This document shows positions 16,955-24,646 of a stretch of DNA of 64,000 nt, in pieces. The stretch covers positions 4,321 through 68,320 of the forward strand of contig CAZGJN010000016.1 in NCBI GenBank assembly GCA_964526645.1, given 5' to 3'. The stretch is from JADJNW01 sp964526645. Its GTDB lineage: Bacteria; Bacteroidota; Bacteroidia; Chitinophagales; Saprospiraceae. The notes under the pieces are model-generated. The model did no database searches. It was not told the DNA's origin and saw nothing but the letters and a program-made list of their open reading frames with translations. The number at the start of each line of letters is the position of its first letter. Position 1 is the stretch's first letter. A program made the translations under genes and the position numbers.

Positions 16955-17569
16955 TATATCGTTCGGCACGGAGAAACCGACCTCAATCGCCAGGGCATTG
17001 TGCAAGGCAGTGGCGTGGATTCGAGCTTGAATGAACTTGGAAGGCAGCAAGCGCAGGCGTTTTATGAATTTTACAAACATATTCCTTTTGAAGTAGTACT
17101 CACGTCAGGGTTGCGCCGCACGCACGAAACAATGCGACCTTTTATTGAGGATGGCTTACCCTGGGAGCAATTCGCGGAAATCAACGAAATGAATTGGGGC
17201 AAACACGAGGGAAAGCCCAGTACGCCGGAGATGCACGCGGAGTATAAATTGGTAAAAGAAGCCTGGGCACGTGGCGAGTACAATGCCAAACTTGACGGCG
17301 GCGAAAGCGCGGCTGAACTCGGTGCACGCATGAGCAGGTTTGTCGAGCATTTGCGGCAGCGCCCGGAGCAGTACTTGCTGGTATGCTCACACGGGCGCGC
17401 AATGTGTGCGATGGTGACGCTCCTGCAACAATTACCTTTGAAAGAAATGAACCGCTTTGTGCATCACAACACCGGGCTTTGGAAAACGCAATACGATGGC
17501 ATGATTTTTCAGTTTGAATTGGAAAACGATACCCGACACCTGGAATTGATTATGAATGTTGAATTGTGA
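16934..17569 (+). CDS. Histidine phosphatase family protein (phosphoglycerate-mutase-like)
   Basis: 211 residues with the phosphohistidine motif IYIVRHGETDLNRQG (from about residue 7), the second arginine region (TSGLRRTHETM), the acid/base region EINEMNWGKHEG, and a late histidine in LLVCSHGRAMCAMV. Such enzymes are cofactor-independent phosphatases or mutases acting on small metabolites. It lies between mqnE and mqnA, so a metabolite of menaquinone synthesis is imaginable but unproven. The ATG at 16934 is the second of three 7-nt phased ATGs and the only one in frame. Its last codons overlap the next repeat tract. Confidence 0.8.
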   Translation: MKNGKSIYIVRHGETDLNRQGIVQGSGVDSSLNELGRQQAQAFYEFYKHIPFEVVLTSGLRRTHETMRPFIEDGLPWEQFAEINEMNWGKHEGKPSTPEMHAEYKLVKEAWARGEYNAKLDGGESAAELGARMSRFVEHLRQRPEQYLLVCSHGRAMCAMVTLLQQLPLKEMNRFVHHNTGLWKTQYDGMIFQFELENDTRHLELIMNVEL

Positions 17570-17602
17570 ATGTTTAATGGTCAATGATCAATGATCAATA
17601 AA
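17554..17602 (+). repeat. Seven-nucleotide phased repeat spanning the phosphatase stop and mqnA start
   Basis: Seven units in exact 7-nt register (GAATGTT, GAATTGT, GAATGTT, TAATGGT, CAATGAT, CAATGAT, CAATAAA) cover the final codons of the phosphatase gene, its TGA, and the ATG of mqnA at 17591. Confidence 0.8.
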
Positions 17603-18385
17603 AAATATAAATTAACTGCCGTTAGTTACCTGAATACCAAGCCTTTGCTGTATGGTATTTTTAAAAGTAAAATTGCTGAACGCATTGAATTACAATTAGA
17701 TATGCCTTCTGTTTGCGCACAAAAGCTGAAGGACGGTCGCGCTGACATTGGGCTGGTGCCGGTAGCGATTATCCCAGAATTGGATAGACCGCATATCGTT
17801 TCCGATTATTGCATCGGGACGATAGGCGCAGTGAAAACGGTTTGCCTGTACGGCGAACGCCCAATTGAAGAATGGGATGTATTATATCTTGATTATCAGT
17901 CGCGTACTTCAGTAGAGCTGACCAAAATACTTTTAAGAGATTACTGGAAATTACGCATGGAATTGAGAAATGCAGAGCCTGGCTACGAACTCACTATTAG
18001 CGGCACGACCGGCGGTTTGGTGATCGGCGATCGAGCTATTGGGCTGGACGAGCGCTACCCCTATGTGTACGATCTGGGCGAAGCTTGGTTGGCTCACACG
18101 GGACTGCCTTTTGTTTTTGCGGCTTGGGTGAGTAATAAGCCTTTGGAGGCAGATTTTATCAAGGCCTTTAATCTGGCTTTGCAACGCGGCATTGAAGAAA
18201 TTCCACAGTTAGTTTATCTGATTCCGAGCCCGCAACCTAATTTCGACTTGCAGTCGTATTATACCCAAAATATTAGCTATCACTTTGATAAGCTGAAAAA
18301 GAAAGCGTTAGATCTATTTTTGTCAGAATTGAGGCAAAATGCTCAATTGGCTGCAAATCAATCATTTGCTTTAACAAGCTTATAA
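17591..18385 (+). CDS. mqnA: Chorismate dehydratase (menaquinone, futalosine pathway)
   Basis: 264 residues of the MqnA family, with a periplasmic-binding-protein-like fold: KLTAVSYLNTKPLLYGI near the N-terminus, GRADIGLVPVAIIPEL, and a second-lobe segment GTTGGLVIGDRAIGLDE. It removes water from chorismate to give 3-[(1-carboxyvinyl)oxy]benzoate, the substrate used by MqnE. Together with mqnE and a UbiA-family prenyltransferase elsewhere in the window, this shows the organism makes menaquinone by the futalosine route. The start ATG is one of three phased ATGs spaced 7 nt apart. Confidence 0.9.
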   Translation: MINKKYKLTAVSYLNTKPLLYGIFKSKIAERIELQLDMPSVCAQKLKDGRADIGLVPVAIIPELDRPHIVSDYCIGTIGAVKTVCLYGERPIEEWDVLYLDYQSRTSVELTKILLRDYWKLRMELRNAEPGYELTISGTTGGLVIGDRAIGLDERYPYVYDLGEAWLAHTGLPFVFAAWVSNKPLEADFIKAFNLALQRGIEEIPQLVYLIPSPQPNFDLQSYYTQNISYHFDKLKKKALDLFLSELRQNAQLAANQSFALTSL

Positions 18386-18450
18386 CAACTTTGCGCATGC
18401 TTGGGCTGTTTAGATTCAAAACAAACGTGAACCCTCAAAATTGAGTACTG

Positions 18451-19107
18451 ATGGTAAATTTATGGACAATTGTTGTGCTAATGTTTTTTTCATGTGTTAA
18501 AAATCAGGTTGATATGAATAGTGAACAAATAAATGTGAATGCTGTAAACACCGATACTATTCCTGCGGATAAGTTGGAAATCGCAACCCTGGGTGGGGGC
18601 TGTTTCTGGTGCACAGAGGCTGTCTATCAAAATATCGAGGGCGTGTATGCAGTGGTATCGGGCTACTCCGGTGGTACTAAAGAAACAGCCGATTATAAAA
18701 AGGTAAGTACCGGTAGCACCGATCATGCGGAGGTCGTTCAGGTCAAGTTTGATCCCAGTGTAGTCTCCTATGCCGAAATTTTGGAAATTTTTTGGCATGC
18801 GCACGATCCGACTACCCTCAATCGGCAGGGCAATGACGTAGGACCACAATATCGTTCTGTGATTTTTTATCATAGCGATGCGCAAAAGCAGATTGCCGAG
18901 CAATCAAAAAAAGAAGTAGCCACTAAGGTTTGGGATAAGCCCATCGTAACAGAAATTGCAAAGTTTGAAGCTTTTTATGAAGCGGAAAATTACCATCAGG
19001 ATTATTACAATACGGTGGGCGACCGCAATCCTTATTGCACTTATGTGATCACGCCGAAGGTGCAGAAAGTCAAAAAGGTCTTTGGTGAAAAATTAAAAAG
19101 GAACTAA
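18451..19107 (+). CDS. msrA: Peptide-methionine (S)-S-oxide reductase, lipoprotein form
   Basis: 218 residues. An N-terminal lipoprotein signal ends at MFFSC (C15), so the enzyme is probably exported and lipid-anchored. The catalytic motif GGGCFWCTEAVYQ places the nucleophile at C51, followed by SGYSGGTKETADYKKVSTGS and the late YHQDYYNT motif. It repairs oxidised methionine in envelope proteins using a thiol reductant. It stands alone; the gap to the convergent neighbour holds a short TTGACTA duplication (19184-19197). Confidence 0.9.
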   Translation: MVNLWTIVVLMFFSCVKNQVDMNSEQINVNAVNTDTIPADKLEIATLGGGCFWCTEAVYQNIEGVYAVVSGYSGGTKETADYKKVSTGSTDHAEVVQVKFDPSVVSYAEILEIFWHAHDPTTLNRQGNDVGPQYRSVIFYHSDAQKQIAEQSKKEVATKVWDKPIVTEIAKFEAFYEAENYHQDYYNTVGDRNPYCTYVITPKVQKVKKVFGEKLKRN

Positions 19108-19231
19108 AGGCATTGCCCTGCAAGCATTAAGTAAGAGAGCAGTTTAATAGCTGATAGTCAGTATCTTAAAATGTTTAAAACTGTTGACTATTGACTATAA
19201 AACTGACTCGCTACTTACCTGTGGGCTTCTT

Positions 19232-19660
19232 TTAATTGGCTTCGATAAAACGCCGATGCGCCGGCTTGTCGAAAAAATATGCCAGATAACTTTTTTGAGT
19301 AATAACAGGTAATCCTTTTGTATCTCGATTGTATTGATACACCCAGCAGTATAAAATTTGGTTTTGAAAGCGTACGGGAATTTCTATACGAGTGTATTCC
19401 CCGGAATCGTTGGCTTCAATTCCTTCAAAAGCATCTAATTTTTCAAAAACGAAAGATGGGTGCTCCAGTCTAAAAATGTGTCCAATCACCTCGTTCTCCG
19501 CCTGTGCATCAAAAATCAACCCAGGGTAATTGCCCAAATCATATAGCCAGCCTTGCACACTGCCCTCTCCCAAAAAGGAACCTTGTTGCTCCAGAAAACT
19601 TGCCATCCGCGAGGGAATTCCTTTCATCAAAGTACCATAAACAAAAAGATAGGTTTGCAT
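19232..19660 (-). CDS. Gamma-glutamylcyclotransferase-like (AIG2/GGCT) protein
   Basis: 142 residues starting MQTYLFVYGTLMKGIPSRM, the YGTL signature of this fold. The catalytic glutamate is probably the one in LDAFEGIEAN. Members convert gamma-glutamyl amines or peptides to 5-oxoproline; the exact substrate is unknown. It is divergent from the YkuK-like gene, with a 168-nt AT-rich intergenic region between them. Confidence 0.8.
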   Translation of the reverse strand: MQTYLFVYGTLMKGIPSRMASFLEQQGSFLGEGSVQGWLYDLGNYPGLIFDAQAENEVIGHIFRLEHPSFVFEKLDAFEGIEANDSGEYTRIEIPVRFQNQILYCWVYQYNRDTKGLPVITQKSYLAYFFDKPAHRRFIEAN

Positions 19661-19828
19661 AAAAGAACATTTGATACCGGGTTAAAAAAATTCTGCACAA
19701 GGAACTATTGCAGAGCGCTCAATCGTTTGCTCTATTGTTAAATACAAATTAACTTTGGCTTAAATTTTTACGAAAAAACAAAAATTTGGTCAGCCTTTGT
19801 TAAATTTCGCCAAAACAATCTTTCAATT

Positions 19829-20299
19829 ATGTCCTGGAGACGTTTAAACGGTCAAAAAATTGATCTTCCGATCAAAAAAGCAGTGGAAGAAGCCATCATC
19901 CGCGAAAAGGAACTGGGGCACCGACTCAAAGTCTGCATCGGTTCTGACTCTCAGGTTCGCGGTGGCGTGGTAGAATACGCCACCGTTATTGTTTTCCTCA
20001 GGGAGAAAAAGGGCGGCTTCATGTTCATCAATAATTCCAAAACGGAAAAAAAGATGAGCCTTCGGGAACGCATGATCACGGAAGTAGCCAAGTCGGTAGA
20101 GGTTGCCTATGCGCTTTGTGATTTGCTGGACAAGTACAGCGTGGAGTTGGAAGTACATGCGGACATCAATACCGATCCACATTTCCAGTCCAACACAGCG
20201 CTCAAAGAAGCAATGGGCTACATCCTGGGGATGGGTTTTGTATTCAAAGCAAAGCCGGATGCTTTCGCTAGCTCGTACTGCGCGGACAAGGTGGTGTGA
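19829..20299 (+). CDS. YkuK-like RNase H-fold protein (DUF458)
   Basis: 156 residues. The core KVCIGSDSQVRGGVVEYATVI carries an acidic residue at the end of the first strand, as in RNase H-like folds, followed by ELEVHADINTDPHFQSN with further acidic residues. Members of this family have no established activity; a nuclease role is predicted from fold only. It is a single gene with its own upstream region. Confidence 0.75.
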   Translation: MSWRRLNGQKIDLPIKKAVEEAIIREKELGHRLKVCIGSDSQVRGGVVEYATVIVFLREKKGGFMFINNSKTEKKMSLRERMITEVAKSVEVAYALCDLLDKYSVELEVHADINTDPHFQSNTALKEAMGYILGMGFVFKAKPDAFASSYCADKVV

Positions 20300-20570
20300 T
20301 TTTTTTTAGCTAAGGAAGTTGAGGAGAGTTTTGGAGGTTAATAATGCCTCTTTAAAACCTTGCCAAATATAAAATCGAAGCTGCTCGGCTCGGTGCGGGG
20401 CAGTTTCGCCTTTTTTCTGAAGAAATGCCCTTTTCGTCGCTTGAATACGAACATTTGTCACTTTTGTCGGGTTCAATACAGGGATAATTCGTTTCTTCAC
20501 TGTGCGATCCGGAATAATTTTTCATATTCACACGTATTTTTTCTTCGTTATCATCAAAAACATTTTCAAG

Positions 20571-21893
20571 ATGAAATTACAAGTTGCAATCAGCTTATTG
20601 TTGCTATTGGGGTGGAGCGGTATGCGCGCCCAAACCAAAATCGCTTTTACCGAATACACCCTGCCCAATGGCTTGCATGTTATTTTGCATCAAGACAAAT
20701 CAACACCTATTGTGGCAGTGAGTGTGATGTACCATGTGGGGTCTAAGAATGAAAAGCCCGACCGTACAGGTTTTGCGCATTTTTTTGAACACCTCTTGTT
20801 TGAAGGTTCTGAAAATATTGGCAGAGGCGAATTCGACAAGTATATCAGCCGAGCAGGTGGTACTAACAATGCTAATACCAGTTGGGATCGTACTTACTAC
20901 TACGAGATTCTGCCCTCTAATCAGTTGGAGTTGGGACTATGGCTGGAGTCCGAGCGGATGTTACACGCTAAAGTGGACACCAAAGGCATCGAAACACAGC
21001 GCCAGGTAGTGAAAGAAGAACGCCGTCAGCGTATTGATAATCAGCCCTACGGTTCTATTTTGGAACAATCCTTCAAAAAAGCATTCAAGGAACATCCTTA
21101 TCAATGGCCCGTCATTGGTTATATGGAGCACTTAGATGCCGCCCAAGAGGAAGATTATGTCAATTTTTACAAAGACTTTTATGTTCCTAACAATGCCATT
21201 CTTTCCATTGCTGGAGACATTGACATAGAGCAATCCAAGAAATTGATTGAAAAATATTTCGGCAGTATTCCAAAGGGAAAGAAACCAATTTATCGTCCTA
21301 AGATCGTAGAGCCACCATTGACGGGCGAGGTGCGTGATACAGTACGCGACAATATACAGCTTCCTGCTGTCATTCATGCTTATCGCATTCCTGCGCAAGG
21401 TACGGGTGACTATTACGCGGTGCAGATGTTGGGTATTTTGCTTTCTCAGGGCGAAAGCTCCCGTTTGTACAAAGCTTTGGTGGACGAACAACAAAAAGCA
21501 CTGGCTACGGGTAGTTTCCCTATTCCTACTGAAGATCCCGGTTTGTCGCTCACTTATGGCATTGCTAATATCGGTGTAGATCCCAAAACACTGGAAGAAG
21601 CAATGGAAGGAGAGATTGAAAAGGTTCAAAAAGAGCTGATTCCTGAAAATGAGTTTCAAAAACTGCGCAACCAGATCGAAAATGATTTTATCAATAATTA
21701 TACATCTGTAGCTGGTATTGCTGAAAATCTGGCTAATTATAAAATGTATTTCGGCGATGCCAACTTGATTAATACCGAAATTGACCGCTACATGAAAGTC
21801 ACTCGCGAAGACATTCAGCGCGTAGCTAAGAAATATTTTACAAAAAGTAATAGAGTTGCATTGTATTATTTGCCAAAAGCACCTCAACCATAA
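20571..21893 (+). CDS. M16 zinc peptidase, active subunit
   Basis: 440 residues with a signal peptide (MKLQVAISLLLLLGWSGMRA, cleaved near AQT). The inverted zinc motif HXXEH is at H70-H74 (GFAHFFEHLLFEGSENI), with a later glutamate in VVKEERRQRID. M16B enzymes act as heterodimers in which this subunit holds the zinc; this form is exported to the periplasm and cleaves short unfolded peptides. The inactive partner follows 52 nt downstream. The ATG at 20571 is chosen because longer frames place non-signal sequence before a clear signal peptide. Confidence 0.9.
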   Translation: MKLQVAISLLLLLGWSGMRAQTKIAFTEYTLPNGLHVILHQDKSTPIVAVSVMYHVGSKNEKPDRTGFAHFFEHLLFEGSENIGRGEFDKYISRAGGTNNANTSWDRTYYYEILPSNQLELGLWLESERMLHAKVDTKGIETQRQVVKEERRQRIDNQPYGSILEQSFKKAFKEHPYQWPVIGYMEHLDAAQEEDYVNFYKDFYVPNNAILSIAGDIDIEQSKKLIEKYFGSIPKGKKPIYRPKIVEPPLTGEVRDTVRDNIQLPAVIHAYRIPAQGTGDYYAVQMLGILLSQGESSRLYKALVDEQQKALATGSFPIPTEDPGLSLTYGIANIGVDPKTLEEAMEGEIEKVQKELIPENEFQKLRNQIENDFINNYTSVAGIAENLANYKMYFGDANLINTEIDRYMKVTREDIQRVAKKYFTKSNRVALYYLPKAPQP

Positions 21894-21945
21894 TTTTAGG
21901 ATAGGCTTCGGAGTTTAAAAGTTCTTTTAAATAAAATCACTAAAA

Positions 21946-24030
21946 ATGAAAAAAATAGCTTTAATCATAAATTTCCTTTTTATCCTGGCTATCGTGGGTT
22001 CTGCACAGGAAGATTTTCGTAAAAAAGCGCCGGCTGCAGGTCCTGCACCTAAGATCCAACTGGGTACTTACGAAGAGTTTACGCTCAAAAATGGCTTGAA
22101 AGTAATCATGGTGGAAAACCACAAGCTGCCACGCATTTCTTTCCAGGTATTTGTGGATGTACCGCTGATGAAAGAAGGAGACTACGCAGGCACAGCCGAT
22201 ATGGCAGGGCAATTGCTCAAAACCGGTACAAAAACCAAAACGAAAGCACAAATTGATGCAGCGGTGGATTTTATAGGCGCTTCTATGTCTTCCAGTGCTT
22301 CGGGTATTAATGGTTCTTCTCTCTCCAAACATAAAGACAAGTTGCTGGAATTGATGACAGATGTACTGTACAATCCAGTTTTCCCGCAGGAAGAATTTGA
22401 TAAGCTGAAAAAGCAAACCTTGTCTGGGCTGGCTGCCAGCAAGGATGATCCTAACAGCATTGCACAAAATGTGGCAAATGTGATGCGCTATGGCAAAAAC
22501 CATCCTTATGGCGAATTGACAACCGAAACAACCGTTGAGAATATTACTTTGGATCGTTGCAAAGCTTTTTATAATACTTATTTCAAACCGAATATCTCTT
22601 ATCTGGTCATCGTAGGTGATATAAAAGTCGCAGAAGCAAAAGTACTGGCAGAAAAGTACTTCGGTAAATGGCAAAAAGGCGAAGTTGCTAAGGAAACTTT
22701 TGCTGTACCCCAAAAACCAGGCGCTGTGAAAGTTGATTTTGTGAATAAAACCGGTGCGGTACAATCAGTGATTAATATTACTTATCCCGTTGATTTGAAG
22801 TCAGGCACGCCGGATGCTATTCCGGGTCGGGTGATGAACGCCGTGATGGGGGGGTATTTTGGTAGCCGCTTGATGCAAAACATTCGAGAAGATAAAGGCT
22901 ATACTTATGGGGCAAATTCTACCTTGTCACCCGATAAAGAAATTGGATATTTTAATGCGGGTGCCAGTGTTCGTAACGAAGTGACTGATAGCTCGATTGT
23001 AGAGTTTTTGTATGAAATGAAGCGCCTAAGTGAGGAAAAAGTGCCCGAAAGTGAGTTGACGATGGTGAAAAATGTCATTACCGGTAGCTTTGCCCGTAGC
23101 CTGGAAAGCCCTGAAACAGTGGCAAGCTTTGCGCTCAATACGGCTCGCTACAATTTACCTAAAGACTATTACGCTACTTATCTGGAGAAACTCAACCAAG
23201 TGAGTGCAGATGATGTGATGGCGATGGCAAAGAAATATCTTACAGTAGAAAATGCACACATCGTAGTGGTCGGCAATAAAGGGGCAGTGGCGGATAAACT
23301 CAAGCGATTTGCTACCAGCGGCGAAATTGATTATTTTGACATCTATGGCAATAAAATTGAGATCACTAGTACGGCAGTAGGGGCAGACATGAATGCCGAA
23401 AAGGTTATCGAAAAATACCTTGCCGCTATTGGCGGAAAAGATAAAATCTCAACGATAAAAGACCTCACCATCAAAATGACTTCTACTGTGCAAGGCATGA
23501 CACTGGAGAGCAACCTCCAGCAAAAAGCACCCAACAAGATGACTATGAGCGTTTCTATGGGTGGTATGGTGATGCAGCAGCAAAAATTTGATGGCACAAA
23601 AGGGGTCTCTGTGGCGATGGGGCAAAAGCAAAACTTAGAAGGCAAAGACCTGGAAGATATCAAAATTCAGGCAATTCCTTTCGCTGAGGCACAATACGGT
23701 GCCATGGGCTTCAAGCTTGTGCTGAAGGGAATTGAGCAAATAGAAGGGAAAAACGCCTACCAAGTTGATGTAGAATCAACAACGGGGTCTAAATTTACAG
23801 AATTCTATGACACGGTTACTGGACTCAAAGCTCGCACGGTGAGCGTGCAAGGGCCAGCAGGCAATACTGTTACGATTGTTACGGATTATGCTGATTACAA
23901 AGAAGTGAATGGTGTAAAAATGCCTCATAAAGTTACCATTTCGGGCAGCGCACCTTTCCCGATTGTGTTTGAAGTCACTTCCATCGAAGTTAATAAAGGA
24001 ATAGAAGATAGTGTGTTCGCTGTAGAGTAA
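21946..24030 (+). CDS. M16 peptidase-like partner subunit with a C-terminal extension
   Basis: 694 residues with a signal peptide (MKKIALIINFLFILAIVGSA). The position of HXXEH reads GTADMAGQLLKTGT, so zinc is not bound. The late R/Y motif (MQNIREDKGYTYGANSTLS) that completes the partner's active site is present, as expected for an M16B regulatory subunit. Residues about 480-694 form an added domain (LKDLTIKM-like beta strands, then LEGKDLEDIKIQA) that may bind lipid or another envelope component; this is inference. A strong terminator follows. Confidence 0.85.
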   Translation: MKKIALIINFLFILAIVGSAQEDFRKKAPAAGPAPKIQLGTYEEFTLKNGLKVIMVENHKLPRISFQVFVDVPLMKEGDYAGTADMAGQLLKTGTKTKTKAQIDAAVDFIGASMSSSASGINGSSLSKHKDKLLELMTDVLYNPVFPQEEFDKLKKQTLSGLAASKDDPNSIAQNVANVMRYGKNHPYGELTTETTVENITLDRCKAFYNTYFKPNISYLVIVGDIKVAEAKVLAEKYFGKWQKGEVAKETFAVPQKPGAVKVDFVNKTGAVQSVINITYPVDLKSGTPDAIPGRVMNAVMGGYFGSRLMQNIREDKGYTYGANSTLSPDKEIGYFNAGASVRNEVTDSSIVEFLYEMKRLSEEKVPESELTMVKNVITGSFARSLESPETVASFALNTARYNLPKDYYATYLEKLNQVSADDVMAMAKKYLTVENAHIVVVGNKGAVADKLKRFATSGEIDYFDIYGNKIEITSTAVGADMNAEKVIEKYLAAIGGKDKISTIKDLTIKMTSTVQGMTLESNLQQKAPNKMTMSVSMGGMVMQQQKFDGTKGVSVAMGQKQNLEGKDLEDIKIQAIPFAEAQYGAMGFKLVLKGIEQIEGKNAYQVDVESTTGSKFTEFYDTVTGLKARTVSVQGPAGNTVTIVTDYADYKEVNGVKMPHKVTISGSAPFPIVFEVTSIEVNKGIEDSVFAVE

Positions 24031-24043
24031 AACACCGCTTGCT

Positions 24044-24090
24044 TGTCAGTTGTGTTGTAAACATTAGCAGACAGCACAACTGACATTTTT
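24044..24090 (+). terminator. Rho-independent terminator after the M16 pair
   Basis: Perfect 11-bp arms TGTCAGTTGTG (24044-24054) and CACAACTGACA (24075-24085) are followed by five Ts, directly downstream of the M16 partner gene. Confidence 0.85.
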
Positions 24091-24203
24091 CTTTCTATTG
24101 GCGGTTAAATTTTTTAGCTCCATAGGAATTGTTTGAATTTATAAAATTTTAGATAAGCAATTGATTATTCATCATTATATTAGCTTAACTTTTTAATATT
24201 CAA

Positions 24204-24431
24204 ATGAAAAAACATAAAATCATAGGTAAAGTTGTTTATCAAAACATAGGCACGGGTTTCTGGGGCATTATAGATGATAAAGGCAGAGAATGGCTACCGC
24301 TGAACATGCCGGAACAGCTCAAACACGATGGTGAGCAAGTGGCTGTCACGGTCAAGGAAGTGGACGAAGTCTCTATTTTTATGTGGGGAATGCCAGTGAA
24401 AATCATTTCCTTCCATACAATTACCCCCTGA
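24204..24431 (+). CDS. Small conserved-looking protein of unknown function
   Basis: 75 residues (starting MKKHKIIGKVVYQNIGTGFW), with alternating strands and no signal peptide or membrane segment. The pattern of Gly-containing strands would suit a small beta barrel, but no family is recognised. It has its own upstream AT-rich region and is followed by 215 nt without a gene before the double AAA+ gene. Confidence 0.5.
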   Translation: MKKHKIIGKVVYQNIGTGFWGIIDDKGREWLPLNMPEQLKHDGEQVAVTVKEVDEVSIFMWGMPVKIISFHTITP

Positions 24432-24646
24432 TGCTCTAAAATTTTCCGATAATTTTTTAATTTCTTTTGCGTATGTCAAGTACGACATGTAGCTGTTTGG
24501 CGTAAGGCCACCACAAAAAACCTAGCTTTTATTAGCTAAAAAAATTTTTAACAAAAAACTCTTCCCATTAGATGTTTACTTTTTCGTCAAAATGTTTCAA
24601 ATTACGAGTTGATTTCGACAATCAGCCAAAAGAAAATACGCAGTAG

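Noticed and set aside
19184..19197. TTGACTA duplication as a promoter
   Set aside because: It lies between two convergent gene ends and only two units exist; recorded as a weak member of the 7-nt repeats.
21132..22764. Long minus-strand frames opposite the M16 genes
   Set aside because: They are rich in Phe, Ile, Cys and His with no motif, as expected from antisense of real genes.
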